Positions 17,795 through 26,476 of a stretch of 64,000 nt of DNA are shown here, piece by piece. The notes beneath the pieces are model-generated. The model was given only the letters and a program-made list of their open reading frames with translations. It ran no database searches and was not told the DNA's origin. The stretch comes from Exiguobacterium sp. AM39-5BH. GTDB taxonomy: Bacteria; Bacillota; Bacilli; Exiguobacteriales; Exiguobacteriaceae. Positions within the stretch are counted from its first letter, which is position 1, and every line of letters starts with the position of its first letter. The stretch lies in the NCBI RefSeq assembly GCF_003467445.1, contig NZ_QSGS01000001.1, positions 310,001 to 374,000 of the forward strand, in the 5' to 3' direction. Both the position numbers and the translations under genes were made by a program.

Positions 17795-18134
17795 ATGGAA
17801 CCAGTCGTCAAAATCATGAGCGAGGCCGAATATACAATTGCCCTGTCGCGTGGGGAAATCAACGAGCCGACCCTCCAGACGGAGGTATATTCGTTGTTGC
17901 ACCCCGCAACAGATCGGCAAATTCGTGCGTCGGCATTATCATGGGGAGCGAGTCGTGCTCGTCTCGTTCCATGTCGGACGTCTCGGCAACCTGCTCCACT
18001 ACGAGTTTGACGAGGACGGGGAACGCTATCCCCACGTGTATAGCGCCATTCCCATCGCTTCGGTCAAACGAGTACAGCCTTACGGCTCTCGCGACAACGG
18101 TACGGTCACGTATTTTGCTTACGAGCGAATGTGA
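17795..18134 (+). pseudogene. Hypothetical ~112-residue protein, frameshifted
   Basis: The first frame starts at ATG 17795 (AAGGG 10 bp upstream) and reads MEPVVKIMSEAEYTIALSRG up to about residue 40. The later frame reads RRHYHGERVVLVSFHVGRLG and a conserved-looking EFDEDGERYPHVYSAIP to the TGA at 18132-18134. The second frame is displaced by +1, so one extra base (or two missing) lies near 17890-17930. The second half looks like a soluble beta-rich domain. I do not recognise the family. The terminator hairpin overlaps its 3' end. Similar shifts elsewhere in the window suggest sequencing error. Confidence 0.6.
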
Positions 18135-18147
18135 CCGTATTTTTTTT
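18101..18147 (+). terminator. Terminator overlapping the end of the 17795-18134 gene
   Basis: TACGGTCAC (18101-18109) pairs perfectly with GTGACCGTA (18131-18139) across a 21-nt loop, followed by a run of eight T. The stop codon is inside the 3' arm. Confidence 0.7.
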
Positions 18148-18168
18148 GGATTTTATGCATAAATATAC

Positions 18169-18267
18169 TTTACAAGTGATAATTATGTGTATATAGTGGT
18201 TGAAGAACAAGTCGGACATATGATGAGTCAGAGAATTATTGAGCGACATTCACATATATGTCATAAT
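18169..18267 (+). promoter_or_regulatory. Two candidate SigA promoters upstream of artP
   Basis: First: TTTACA (18169-18174), 17-bp spacer, TATAGT (18192-18197). Second: TTGAGC (18239-18244), 17-bp spacer, CATAAT (18262-18267). Both have ideal spacing. The second would give a ~45-nt leader before artP. I see no riboswitch in the leader. Confidence 0.5.
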
Positions 18268-18318
18268 TTTCTTAAAGTTCTGATAATTTCATCCTATATG
18301 AAGAAAGGGACGATGAAC

Positions 18319-19107
18319 ATGAAAAAAGGTTTTCTAGCATTATGTATCGCGAGCCTGGCCGCTTTTACGGTAGCTTGCGGGGCGGACGTGAACGAAGGAG
18401 GTTCGACACCGACCGATGAGGACGACAAAGTCATCGTCATGGGGACGAGTGCAGACTACTTCCCATATGAATTCGTCGATACGGCGAACGGCGACGAGAT
18501 CGTCGGTTTCGACATCGATATCGCCAAACAAGTGGCCGAGAACATGGGCTATGAATTGAAAATAGAAGACATGGACTTCGGTAGCCTGCTCGGAGCGCTT
18601 AACGCCGGCCGAGTTGACTTCGTCATGGCAGGTATGACGCCGACGGAAGAACGGAAAGAGAACGCCGATTTCTCAGACATCTACTTCACGGCGAAGAACT
18701 TGATCTTGTCAAAAGGTGATGCCATCCAGTCGCTTGAAGACTTGGACGGCAAGCAAGTCGGGGTCCAACTCGGCTCGATTCAAGAAGGAATCGCCAAAGA
18801 GCAAATCCCGGGCGCTGAAATCGTCGCCTTGAACAAGATTCCGGAGATCATCCAGGAAATCAAGACTGGCCGTATCGATGCGATGGTCATCGAGGACACG
18901 GTCGCGAAGAAATATCTCGATCAAGACAGCGAACTTACAACGTTTGAAATCGTCGACGAGGAAGAGGCCGGTTCAGCCGCTGCCTTTCGTAAGGACGACG
19001 AGCTCCGCGATCAGTTCAATGAAGAGTTGAACAAGATGATCGATTCTGGAGAAATCGAGAAGTTGGCTCAAAAATGGTTCGAACAAGAAGCCGCACCAGC
19101 TGAATAA
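18319..19107 (+). CDS. artP: Amino-acid (arginine-type) ABC transporter substrate-binding lipoprotein
   Basis: A 262-residue periplasmic-binding-protein type II fold of the polar amino-acid family. A lipoprotein signal (1-20, FTVAC-G, Cys anchor) precedes an acidic linker and the binding domain. IVMGTSADYFPYEFVD, DMDFGSLLGALNAGRVDFVM and VGVQLGSIQEG closely match B. subtilis ArtP (YqiX). The ATG at 18319 has GGGA 8 bp before it and gives a clean signal peptide. An intercistronic terminator separates it from the permease gene, which would raise binding-protein levels over the membrane parts. Substrate assignment to arginine is inferred from homology. Confidence 0.88.
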   Translation: MKKGFLALCIASLAAFTVACGADVNEGGSTPTDEDDKVIVMGTSADYFPYEFVDTANGDEIVGFDIDIAKQVAENMGYELKIEDMDFGSLLGALNAGRVDFVMAGMTPTEERKENADFSDIYFTAKNLILSKGDAIQSLEDLDGKQVGVQLGSIQEGIAKEQIPGAEIVALNKIPEIIQEIKTGRIDAMVIEDTVAKKYLDQDSELTTFEIVDEEEAGSAAAFRKDDELRDQFNEELNKMIDSGEIEKLAQKWFEQEAAPAE

Positions 19108-19117
19108 AGAATGGAGT

Positions 19118-19149
19118 AGGCTGACTGAAAGCATCAGTCAGCCTTTTTT
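19118..19149 (+). terminator. Intercistronic (partial) terminator between artP and artQ
   Basis: AGGCTGACTG (19118-19127) pairs with CAGTCAGCCT (19134-19143), followed by a T run. It lies inside the operon, so it probably attenuates transcription into artQR. Confidence 0.85.
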
Positions 19150-19163
19150 AGGAGGAACTCACA

Positions 19164-19823
19164 ATGGATTTTAGTCGGATTTATGATTCGATCCCGTATA
19201 TTCTCGAAGGGATCCCGGTCATGTTTCAAGTCGTGCTCGTCTCGGCCTTGCTCGGGATCACGCTTGGTGTGGTCATCGCCACATTCAAAATCGTCCCAAC
19301 TCGTCTCGTTAACTTCATCGGGCACGCCTATACGGCCGTGTTCCGCGGGACCCCGCTCATCTTGCAACTTGCGATCATCCACTTCGGATTGCCGCAATTG
19401 ACCGGTTATATTACGACGCCGTACCAATCGGCCGTCATCGCCTTCTCACTCAACTCGGCGGCGTATATCTCGGAAATCATTCGGGCCGGGATTCAAGCGG
19501 TTGATAAAGGCCAGTGGGAAGCGTCGGATGCCCTCGGTGTCCCGTACGTTAAACAACTGCGGTCAATCATCTTGCCGCAGGCGTTCAAAAACATCTTGCC
19601 GGCTCTCGTCAACGAGATGATCACGCTCACGAAAGAGTCGGCGCTCGTCTCAACGGTCGGTGTGCTCGACATCATGCGCCGAGCGCAAATCGTCGGTGGG
19701 CAAAAGGCGATTTACTTTGAACCGCTCCTGTTTGCCGGTGTGATATACTTTACAATAGTGATGGTGTTGACGTATCTTGGTCAACGTCTAGAAAAACGGC
19801 TTAGAAAGAGTGATGGCAGATGA
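19164..19823 (+). CDS. artQ: Amino-acid ABC transporter permease
   Basis: A 219-residue HisM/GlnP-family permease with about five transmembrane helices. The cytoplasmic EAA loop reads [20 protein letters not shown], the site that contacts the ATPase. Hydrophobic segments occur near 18-40, 55-75, 85-105 and 180-205. AGGAGG precedes the ATG. It overlaps the ATPase gene by 4 bp (ATGA), so the two are translationally coupled. It forms the channel for the ArtP-captured amino acid. Confidence 0.9.
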   Translation: MDFSRIYDSIPYILEGIPVMFQVVLVSALLGITLGVVIATFKIVPTRLVNFIGHAYTAVFRGTPLILQLAIIHFGLPQLTGYITTPYQSAVIAFSLNSAAYISEIIRAGIQAVDKGQWEASDALGVPYVKQLRSIILPQAFKNILPALVNEMITLTKESALVSTVGVLDIMRRAQIVGGQKAIYFEPLLFAGVIYFTIVMVLTYLGQRLEKRLRKSDGR

Positions 19824-20542
19824 TACAAGTAAACGATTTATACAAACAGTTTGGTGACCTTGAAGTTCTTAAAGGTATTACGACATCGATTGAAAAAGGA
19901 GAAGTCGTCGCCGTCATCGGTCCGTCCGGTTCGGGGAAATCGACGTTCCTCCGTTGCTTGAACATGCTCGAAGTGCCGACAAGCGGTACGGTCAGCGTCG
20001 ACGGCTATGAGCTGACGAAGAAAGGCGCCAACGTCTCGAAAGCACGGCAAAATATCGGGATGGTGTTTCAACAGTTCAATTTGTTCCCGCACATGAGCGT
20101 GCTCGACAATTTGACGTACGCACCAATCAATGTGTTGAAAGTGAGCAAGGCCGAAGCGGTCGAACGGGCGAAGAAACTGCTCGAGCGTGTCGGATTGTCT
20201 GAGAAGATTGACGCCTACCCGAGCCAACTGTCGGGCGGCCAGAAACAACGTGTCGCGATTGCGCGTGCGCTCGCGATGGAGCCGAACGTCATGTTGTTCG
20301 ATGAGCCGACGTCAGCACTCGACCCAGAGATGGTCAACGAAGTGCTCGACGTCATGAAAGGACTCGCCGATTCAGGGATGACGATGGTCGTCGTCACGCA
20401 CGAGATGGGCTTTGCCCGGGAAGTGGCGGACCGCGTCCTCTTCCTCGACGAAGGCATCTTGATGGAGGAAGGCAAGCCGGCCGACCTGCTTCTCAACCCG
20501 CAGACCGACCGCGCGAAACGCTTCTTAGAAAAAGTCTTATAA
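19820..20542 (+). CDS. artR: Amino-acid ABC transporter ATP-binding protein
   Basis: A 240-residue polar-amino-acid-type ATPase. Walker [10 protein letters not shown] is at about 32-40, the Q-loop is in [12 protein letters not shown], the signature [15 protein letters not shown] is near 135, Walker B is [13 protein letters not shown], and the switch His is in [10 protein letters not shown]. It energises import with ArtP and ArtQ. It is complete and follows the permease with a 4-bp overlap. Confidence 0.92.
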   Translation: MIQVNDLYKQFGDLEVLKGITTSIEKGEVVAVIGPSGSGKSTFLRCLNMLEVPTSGTVSVDGYELTKKGANVSKARQNIGMVFQQFNLFPHMSVLDNLTYAPINVLKVSKAEAVERAKKLLERVGLSEKIDAYPSQLSGGQKQRVAIARALAMEPNVMLFDEPTSALDPEMVNEVLDVMKGLADSGMTMVVVTHEMGFAREVADRVLFLDEGILMEEGKPADLLLNPQTDRAKRFLEKVL

Positions 20543-20581
20543 GTGAAACGTTCCATCTGATATCAGAAAGGGAGGATTTCG

Positions 20582-21256
20582 ATGAAGATCACATACTATG
20601 GCCATGCGACTGTACACCTGGATATCGACGGGACGTCTGTCTTAATCGATCCGTTTTTGACGAGCAACCCGCATACGAACATCGACCCGGCGAGCGTGAA
20701 AGCCAATTATATCCTGCTCACCCACGCTCATTTCGACCATATCGAAGACGTGGAGCTGATCGCGAAACAGACGGGTGCGACAATCGTCGCGACGCACGAA
20801 CTGGCGACCTATTATGAGAAGAAAGGTTATTCGGTCCACGGTATGAATATCGGAGGCGGTCATCCGTTTCCGTTCGGTCGCGTCACGATGACGCAGGCGT
20901 TCCATAGCTCGAGTCTTGACATGGGTGATGTGCCCGTCTACATGGGCATGCCAGGAGGCTTCATCATCGAGACGGATGCGCTCACGGTATATCACGCCGG
21001 AGACACGGCGTTGTTCTCCGATATGAAACTGTACGGGGAACGCTTCGATATCGACGTCGCCTTTCTCCCGATTGGAGACAACTTCACGATGGGACCGGTC
21101 GATGCGCTCGATGCCGCACACTGGCTTCAAGCGAAACGAGTCGTGCCGATCCATTTCGATACGTTCCCGCCAATCAAACAAGACGCTCGTGCGTTCTGCG
21201 ATCAATTGCATCAACGTGGCCTCTTGATCGAGCCGAACACGACGATCGAGATTTGA
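20582..21256 (+). CDS. UPF0173 metal-dependent hydrolase (YtkL-like, MBL fold)
   Basis: A 224-residue metallo-beta-lactamase-fold protein. The metal-binding motif HAHFDH is near residues 50-55, and further conserved His/Asp ligands are in [12 protein letters not shown] and [11 protein letters not shown]. It matches the UPF0173 family (about 225-230 aa), whose substrate is unsettled. AAGGGAGG lies 8 bp before ATG 20582. The stop codon overlaps the start of the HD-domain gene (TGATG), implying coupling. Confidence 0.88.
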   Translation: MKITYYGHATVHLDIDGTSVLIDPFLTSNPHTNIDPASVKANYILLTHAHFDHIEDVELIAKQTGATIVATHELATYYEKKGYSVHGMNIGGGHPFPFGRVTMTQAFHSSSLDMGDVPVYMGMPGGFIIETDALTVYHAGDTALFSDMKLYGERFDIDVAFLPIGDNFTMGPVDALDAAHWLQAKRVVPIHFDTFPPIKQDARAFCDQLHQRGLLIEPNTTIEI

Positions 21257-21843
21257 TGACGCAACGAGCGGTACTCGAGACCGAACGGTACGTGGCGACG
21301 CTACATGCCGGAGACCATACCGGTCATGACATGGCTCATCTCGACCGCGTCCGCCGTTTGGCGATGCATCTCGCGGAAGGCGAAGCGGTCGACGGTCTCG
21401 CTTTGACGCTCGCGGCGCTCTTGCATGATGTCGAGGATGAGAAGCTCGGACGTGACAAAGGTCTCGTCGCACGTCACCTTGACACGTTACTGATCGACCC
21501 CGAACAACGATCACACATTTTGACGATGATTGAAGAGGCGTCCTTTTCAAAAGGACGGTCCCCGTCGTCACGTGAGAGCGCGATGCTGCAAGATGCGGAC
21601 CGGCTCGACGCGATTGGGGCAATCGGCATCGCCCGGACGTTCCAATTTGCCGGCGCACGAGGCAATAGCCTCCACGGCGAGGGTGACCCGACGAGCGCGG
21701 TCGCTCATTTCGAGGAGAAGTTGCTCCGGCTCGCGAATCAGATGCATACGGAACGGGCGCGACGAATCGCCCGGGAGCGCCACGCGTTCATGGTTACTTT
21801 TTTAGACCGGTTCGAAGCGGAATGGACCGGGCAAGACATATGA
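21256..21843 (+). CDS. HD-domain phosphohydrolase (YedJ/YpgQ-like)
   Basis: A 195-residue HD-superfamily protein. The first metal ligand His is in AGDHTGHDMAHLDRV and the HD pair is in LLHDVEDEK (about 60). The later Asp is in MLQDADRLDAIGAIGIART. This pattern matches small uncharacterised HD phosphohydrolases, some of which act on nucleotides. The ATG at 21256 overlaps the previous stop by one base. It is followed by a strong bidirectional terminator. Confidence 0.85.
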   Translation: MTQRAVLETERYVATLHAGDHTGHDMAHLDRVRRLAMHLAEGEAVDGLALTLAALLHDVEDEKLGRDKGLVARHLDTLLIDPEQRSHILTMIEEASFSKGRSPSSRESAMLQDADRLDAIGAIGIARTFQFAGARGNSLHGEGDPTSAVAHFEEKLLRLANQMHTERARRIARERHAFMVTFLDRFEAEWTGQDI

Positions 21844-21873
21844 AACGGCCGAGGAATCCCTCGGCCGTTTTTT
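21844..21873. terminator. Bidirectional terminator between the HD protein gene and fadH
   Basis: AACGGCCGAGG-AATC-CCTCGGCCGTT with a T run on the + strand. The minus strand reads the same stem with a short T/A tract, so it can also end fadH at 21876. Confidence 0.85.
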
Positions 21874-21875
21874 GG

Positions 21876-22640
21876 TTAGAACGGATGTTTATTTAGCCAA
21901 TGGCCACCGTCGAGGGAAATGTATTCCCCGTTCAAATAGCGCATCTCGTCCGACGCCATCCAAAAGGCGAGGTCGGCAATCTCTTCCGGTGTCCCGAACC
22001 GACCGAGCGGCACGTTGCGGCGGATGCGCTCGACTTCTTTGACGTGGACGGCGAGCTTGTCGGCACCGCCCGTCCGCTCGATCGGGCCCGGGCTGATCGC
22101 GTTGACGCGCGCCCTGAACTGATAGCCCCATTCGACGGCGAGCGTTCGCGTCAAATTGAGGACGCCGGCCTTGGCGGCCGCGCTCGGTGCGACACCGGCG
22201 CCCGCTTGCCAGGCATACGACGCGACCATATTGATGATGGAACCGTCACGCAGTTGCTCCCGTTCCCAATGCTTGCCGAGCACGTGGGTGCAGTTGAACG
22301 TCCCGTTCAAGACGATGTCGATGACGCTCGTCCATCCGTTTGGCGTCAAGTCGAGTGTCGGGCAGACGAAATTTCCGGCCGCGTTGTTGACGAGCGCGTG
22401 CACTGGACCGAACCGTTCAATGATTTGATCGAGCGCAACGGCACACCCCTCATAGTCACGCACATCGTGTTGCACGGCCATCGCCGCTCCGGCCCCGATG
22501 GCCTCCAGTTCGCCCATCGCTTCTTGTAGCCGCTCCTCGTTGCGCCCGCTGATGGCGACGTTCCAGCCCTCGGTCTTGAATTTTAGCGCCATCGCCTTGC
22601 CCATCCCCGATGAGCCACCTGTGATCCAAATCGTTTTCAT
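21876..22640 (-). CDS. fadH: 2,4-dienoyl-CoA reductase (FadH, SDR family)
   Basis: A 254-residue short-chain dehydrogenase that reduces 2,4-dienoyl-CoA with NADPH during unsaturated fatty-acid degradation. The nucleotide motif TGGSSGMGKAMA is at the N-terminus. NNAAGNF is the family-specific NNAG variant, and the loop AISPGPIERTGG is conserved. Its pattern is that of B. subtilis YkuF/FadH. The usual YxxxK is replaced by SAAAKAG, as in this subgroup. The ATG at 22640 is selected because AGGGGG is upstream. A FadR-type operator lies between this start and the upstream region. Confidence 0.85.
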   Translation of the reverse strand: MKTIWITGGSSGMGKAMALKFKTEGWNVAISGRNEERLQEAMGELEAIGAGAAMAVQHDVRDYEGCAVALDQIIERFGPVHALVNNAAGNFVCPTLDLTPNGWTSVIDIVLNGTFNCTHVLGKHWEREQLRDGSIINMVASYAWQAGAGVAPSAAAKAGVLNLTRTLAVEWGYQFRARVNAISPGPIERTGGADKLAVHVKEVERIRRNVPLGRFGTPEEIADLAFWMASDEMRYLNGEYISLDGGHWLNKHPF

Positions 22641-22658
22641 ACAAATCCCCCTTTGGAA

Positions 22659-22674
22659 TGAATGATCGTTCATT
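22659..22674. promoter_or_regulatory. FadR-type operator upstream of fadH
   Basis: TGAATGATCGTTCATT matches most of the Bacillus FadR consensus TGAATGANTNNTCATTCA. It contains the dyad AATGA-N4-TCATT. FadR is a TetR-family repressor of fatty-acid degradation released by long-chain acyl-CoA. The site lies 18 bp upstream of the fadH ATG. Confidence 0.65.
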
Positions 22675-22735
22675 TTATGTATTCGCTCAGCGAAGGGGGG
22701 ATTCCTGCAAAAAAAAAGTGACGGCCGTTGGGCCA

Positions 22736-23806
22736 TCACTTCAGCTGTTCTAAATAGGTCAATCCGAGATCACGGTCGATGCGATACATCGTCCCGGCGA
22801 CTTTTTCGCCCCAATACGGGTCCGAGGCGTAATTGACATTGACGCCTGCTTGCTTATTGCCAGGGAACAGTCCTCGGTCATAAACGCCCGTCACGTACTT
22901 TTCAGCGAATAGCCGGGCCGCCGCGTCGATGCTGGCCTCGACGGATGGATAGGCGGCCGCATTTCCGCTCGGGTCGTTGTCGGTCGCCTGGAAGCCGAAC
23001 AGGTTATTCTTTTCCCGGGCGATGGCGGACGTACCGAACCCAGACTCGTGTCCGGCGACGGCCATGAGGAACAAGGCGTTTATGCCGAACTCCGCCTCGG
23101 CGTCTTTGAAGGCTTCACCTTTTCCGGTGAGCGGGCTGTCGTCGAGTGAGCCAAGGAACGCGTCGAGCTCACGAGCCGAATACGGTGCCTTCGACGCGAT
23201 CGAGGCGAATTGGTATGGCGAATCGAACACGTCGCGCACGTCCTCGGTGTAATAGCGGTCGGACGATTGTCGCGGAGCCGGTCCGACGAGGAACGTGCCG
23301 GCCAGATTTCCGTTCGCCTCGACGGTATGAAACACTTGCCCGTCCCGCATCTGATAAAAGCCGCGCCTCTCGACGACGGCGTCCGGATATAGCGTCATGT
23401 CGGCCGGTTTCACGTAGACGTCGGCACCGGAGATATTCACCAACAAATGCGTATCGGTCGTCTGCATGAGACGGAGACGTGTCCCGCCGGCGACATAGGA
23501 CTGCCATTGCTTAAACTCGGCGTCTTGATACAAGTTCGTGATTCGGTCGGTCGGGGTGACGGCGATGCCGGTGCCTATAAAGTCGATCACCTCGCCTGAC
23601 GCATCGAGCAAAGCACGGTTGCCTCCACGTTCCATATAGGCCCTTGCCTCGTCGAGCGACGCGAACGACCGGGTCGAGACGTCCCCGCTGTCGTACGTCT
23701 GAACGGTATACGACCCGCTTGGACGGTCTTGGAGCCACAGGAATCCGAGAACGGCGAGGGCGAGCGTGAGTAGCGTGGGAATCACGCCACGTTTTTTTCT
23801 TTTCAA
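22736..23806 (-). CDS. Membrane-anchored glucosaminidase-domain protein (LytG-like, GH73)
   Basis: About 356 residues. A basic N-terminus and one hydrophobic segment (about 8-25, GVIPTLLTLALAVLGFLWL) anchor it to the membrane. A middle region of about 200 residues contains repeated short beta-strand-like stretches. The C-terminal ~130 residues form a peptidoglycan glucosaminidase domain with catalytic Glu in AVAGHESGFGTSAIAREKNN. It probably trims cell-wall glycan outside the membrane. The proposed start is TTG 23806 with GGAAGTG upstream; the 45-residue longer frame lacks a good signal. It is divergent from the ArAE gene. Confidence 0.78.
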   Translation of the reverse strand: MKRKKRGVIPTLLTLALAVLGFLWLQDRPSGSYTVQTYDSGDVSTRSFASLDEARAYMERGGNRALLDASGEVIDFIGTGIAVTPTDRITNLYQDAEFKQWQSYVAGGTRLRLMQTTDTHLLVNISGADVYVKPADMTLYPDAVVERRGFYQMRDGQVFHTVEANGNLAGTFLVGPAPRQSSDRYYTEDVRDVFDSPYQFASIASKAPYSARELDAFLGSLDDSPLTGKGEAFKDAEAEFGINALFLMAVAGHESGFGTSAIAREKNNLFGFQATDNDPSGNAAAYPSVEASIDAAARLFAEKYVTGVYDRGLFPGNKQAGVNVNYASDPYWGEKVAGTMYRIDRDLGLTYLEQLK

Positions 23807-23882
23807 TACGATCACTTCCAAACATATGGATTGCCAAACGGAACAAACTAGTGAACAATTTTGTGAGAAAGGAGGAGATATT

Positions 23883-24872
23883 ATGAAAATCGGATCACGC
23901 ACGCTCAAGACGGCGGCGGCGGCCGGAATCGCCATGCTCATCTCCGAGACGATTCATCTCGATTACTACGTCTTCGCAGCCATCATCGCCATCCTCAGTA
24001 TTCAGGAAACGCGGAAAAAATCGTTTCGGGCTTCCTATGAGAGAGTCATGGCCAGCCTGATTGCCATCGGCATGGGGGCGTTGATGTTCACCTTGCTCGG
24101 GTATTCACCGGCGACGCTCACACTTTATTTTGTCATGTTCATCCCGCTCGTTCAACAGCTCAAACTGCAGGACGGCATGATCACGAGTGTCGTTATCTTG
24201 ACCCATCTGTACACGGAAGGGCGTTTCTCGCTCGACCTGTTCGTCAACGAGCTGTTATTGATCGCCATCGGCGTCGGGGTCGGACTCGTCGTCAACATGT
24301 ATATGCCGACACTTGATAAAGAAATCGAGCGTATCAAGGACAATATCGACCGGGCCCTCGCCGTCCATTTTTATGACGTGGCCGCCTGTGTCGAGACGGG
24401 CGTCTATAACGACCATTCGATGATGCTGTTGAAGACGCGGGATTATTTGAAACAAGGGAAAGACCTCGCGCTCCGTCGCATGGGGAACTCGATTGGGAAG
24501 CGGAACGAGGACATGGATTACTTGTACTTCCGAATGCGGGAGCGGCAATATGACATCTTGAAGCGCATCGCCGAGAACTCACGGGAGATCACGATGGTCG
24601 TCAATGAGGCCAAACCGGTCGCGACGTTCCTTCGGCGCGTCGGGGACAACGTCAACCAACGGGCCGACGCTTCGACGTTCCTACGGGAGCTCGAAGAGAC
24701 GATTGAGCATTATCGAAAAAACGTACCCCTCCCCACGTCGCGTGAGGAATTTGAGGTACGTTCATCGTTATTAAATATTTTGTCGGACGTGAAAAGCTAC
24801 TTGATTTTAAAAGAGCGGTATATCCTGCTGTTACAGGAACATGGCCACCCCGGACAAAAACGTGCTCAATAA
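23883..24872 (+). CDS. Aromatic acid exporter family protein (ArAE, YqjA/YgaE-like)
   Basis: A 329-residue membrane protein. Four to five hydrophobic segments lie in the first ~145 residues (LDYYVFAAIIAILSIQE, LIAIGMGALMFTLLG, TLTLYFVMFIPLV, ELLLIAIGVGVGLVVNM). A long charged helical cytoplasmic domain follows. This layout matches the ArAE_1 family of Bacilli. AAAGGAGGAG precedes ATG 23883. Its last 42 bp overlap a tiny leftward gene. It may export aromatic or toxic acids (family-level inference). Confidence 0.8.
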   Translation: MKIGSRTLKTAAAAGIAMLISETIHLDYYVFAAIIAILSIQETRKKSFRASYERVMASLIAIGMGALMFTLLGYSPATLTLYFVMFIPLVQQLKLQDGMITSVVILTHLYTEGRFSLDLFVNELLLIAIGVGVGLVVNMYMPTLDKEIERIKDNIDRALAVHFYDVAACVETGVYNDHSMMLLKTRDYLKQGKDLALRRMGNSIGKRNEDMDYLYFRMRERQYDILKRIAENSREITMVVNEAKPVATFLRRVGDNVNQRADASTFLRELEETIEHYRKNVPLPTSREEFEVRSSLLNILSDVKSYLILKERYILLLQEHGHPGQKRAQ

Positions 24873-24941
24873 AAAGATGGATACGATGACGACGACACCG
24901 ATTTGAATGATGCGTTGACGCTTTTTCTGTTTCTTACTCAT
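24831..24941 (-). CDS. prli42: Stressosome-associated small membrane protein, Prli42-like (36 aa)
   Basis: A 36-residue ORF below usual length limits. It has a highly basic N-terminus (MSKKQKKRQR), one transmembrane helix (about 14-30), and the ending STFLSGVAMFL, which closely resembles the conserved C-terminus of Prli42. In Listeria, Prli42 is the membrane anchor that links oxidative stress to the stressosome. GGAGG is 6 bp before the ATG at 24941. It overlaps the end of the ArAE gene by 42 bp on the opposite strand. Identification rests on pattern memory. The strong RBS supports a real gene. Confidence 0.72.
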   Translation of the reverse strand: MSKKQKKRQRIIQIGVVVIVSIFLLSTFLSGVAMFL

Positions 24942-24989
24942 AACGTTCCTCCAAATGTGTTTGTCCTCATTGTACAGAATGGAAAAGGT

Positions 24990-25018
24990 TCGTGCAAACG
25001 GCACGAGTTTGTTATAAT
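24990..25018 (+). promoter_or_regulatory. Promoter region of the PepT-like gene with an inverted repeat
   Basis: TATAAT at 25013-25018 is a consensus -10. Directly upstream, TCGTGC-AAACG-GCACGA (24990-25006) is a perfect 6-bp inverted repeat overlapping the spacer and the weak -35 area, so it may be an operator. Confidence 0.45.
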
Positions 25019-25051
25019 GACCTAGAAATGTTTGGATGGAGGGATGTTTTC

Positions 25052-26182
25052 ATGGTAAACGAGAAACGAGTGCTTGACACATTTTTACAACTGGTCGGGA
25101 TCGACTCAGAGACGAAAGAAGAAGCAGTCATCTGTGAGCATTTAAAGACGGTGTTCACAGAACTCGGATGCGAGGTCTATGAAGACGATGCGTCGACGAA
25201 AACGGCTCATTCGGGGAACAACTTGATTATCACGCTACCGGCGACAAAAGAAGGCGTCGACCCGATTTATTTCACGGCGCATATGGATACGGTCACACCT
25301 GGGAAAGGAATCAAGGCGAGTATCCAAGACGGTTACGTCGTGACGGACGGGACGACCATCCTCGGGGCAGATGATAAAACCGGATTGACGGCGATGATCG
25401 AACTCGTTCGCGTGTTGACGGAACAAGCGATTCCGCACGGTCAAATTCAGTTCGTGATCACGGTCGGGGAAGAATCTGGTCTCGTCGGGGCGAAAGTGCT
25501 CGATCTGTCAAAAATCGATGCGAAGTTCGGCTTCGCGCTCGACTCGGACGGTCCGGTCGGCGACATCATCGTGGCAGCACCGACCCAGGCGAAAGTGAAC
25601 GCCAAAATCTACGGCAAGACGGCTCATGCCGGCGTCGCACCGGAAAAAGGAATCTCGGCGATTCAAATCGCGGCGAAAGCGATCGCGAAGATGCCGCTCG
25701 GGCGAATCGATGATGAGACGACGGCGAACATCGGACGCTTCGAAGGCGGCCGTGCCACGAACATCGTCTGTGATTACGTCGAAGTCCTCGCCGAGGCGCG
25801 ATCATTGATTCATGACAAGATGGAAGCACAGGCGGAAGCGATGAAACAGGCATACCTTGAAGCCGCTGCGGCCCATGGCGGACGTGCGGAAGTCGACATC
25901 GATATCATGTATCCAGGCTTTAAGTTCGAAGAAGGCGACGAAGTCGTCGAAGTCGCCAAAGCAGCGGCCGCGGCCATCGGACGTCCGACACGAATTTTGC
26001 ATTCGGGCGGCGGTTCGGACGCGAACGTGATTGCGGGCGGCGGGATTCCGACCGTCAACCTCGCTGTCGGATATGAAGAGATTCATACGACGAACGAGCG
26101 CATGCCACTCGTCGAACTGTACAAGTTGGTTGAATATGTCGTTCAAATTGTCGGTCACGTCGCGACACCGAAAACGAAATGA
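25052..26182 (+). CDS. PepT-like M20/M42-family aminopeptidase (YqjE-like)
   Basis: A 376-residue zinc peptidase. Metal ligands appear in AHMDTV (His/Asp) and in LGADDKTG (bridging Asp). GEESG follows with the catalytic Glu, and the last ligand is near VNLAVGYEEIHTTNE. A lid/dimerisation domain occupies about 180-290. It resembles the B. subtilis YqjE tripeptidase-like family, so it probably trims short peptides in the cytoplasm. GGAGGG lies upstream of ATG 25052. In Bacillus yqjA and yqjE are also close neighbours. Confidence 0.85.
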   Translation: MVNEKRVLDTFLQLVGIDSETKEEAVICEHLKTVFTELGCEVYEDDASTKTAHSGNNLIITLPATKEGVDPIYFTAHMDTVTPGKGIKASIQDGYVVTDGTTILGADDKTGLTAMIELVRVLTEQAIPHGQIQFVITVGEESGLVGAKVLDLSKIDAKFGFALDSDGPVGDIIVAAPTQAKVNAKIYGKTAHAGVAPEKGISAIQIAAKAIAKMPLGRIDDETTANIGRFEGGRATNIVCDYVEVLAEARSLIHDKMEAQAEAMKQAYLEAAAAHGGRAEVDIDIMYPGFKFEEGDEVVEVAKAAAAAIGRPTRILHSGGGSDANVIAGGGIPTVNLAVGYEEIHTTNERMPLVELYKLVEYVVQIVGHVATPKTK

Positions 26183-26208
26183 AAAAGAGCCGACGTGATG
26201 TCGGCTCT
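26182..26208 (-). terminator. Terminator of the 57-residue leftward gene
   Basis: GAGCCGAC-ATCAC-GTCGGCTC followed by TTTTT when read leftward. The + strand copy after the PepT-like gene has only a weak T tract. Confidence 0.75.
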
Positions 26209-26226
26209 TCCTATGTGTTCGAGCTA

Positions 26227-26400
26227 TTATGCGGCGAACTCCAACGATTCTAAAACGAGTTCGTCTGAACAGTGAAGTTCAATCGCTATGTCGTGAATGA
26301 GGATTGAGGTGCCTGATTCTTGTTGGTGTTTGCAATTCATTGAAGTCGCCCGTTCCCGGATCAGTTCATAGATCGAGTCGGGATGTTCAACTTTATTCAT
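26227..26400 (-). CDS. Small hypothetical protein, 57 aa
   Basis: The minus strand reads a 57-residue soluble, acidic protein starting MNKVEHPDSIYELIRERATS and ending ESLEFAA. It contains two Cys (in NCKH and ELHCSDE) and several His. AAAAGGATG lies about 10 bp upstream of the ATG, and a proper terminator follows its stop. No family recognised. The gene fills the interval between the PepT-like gene and rnz. Confidence 0.6.
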   Translation of the reverse strand: MNKVEHPDSIYELIRERATSMNCKHQQESGTSILIHDIAIELHCSDELVLESLEFAA

Positions 26401-26476
26401 CACGGATCACATCCTTTTTTCAACGATTGCCTACAGTATAGCATGGAATGGACGACAAGAAAGGATAATATTATTT

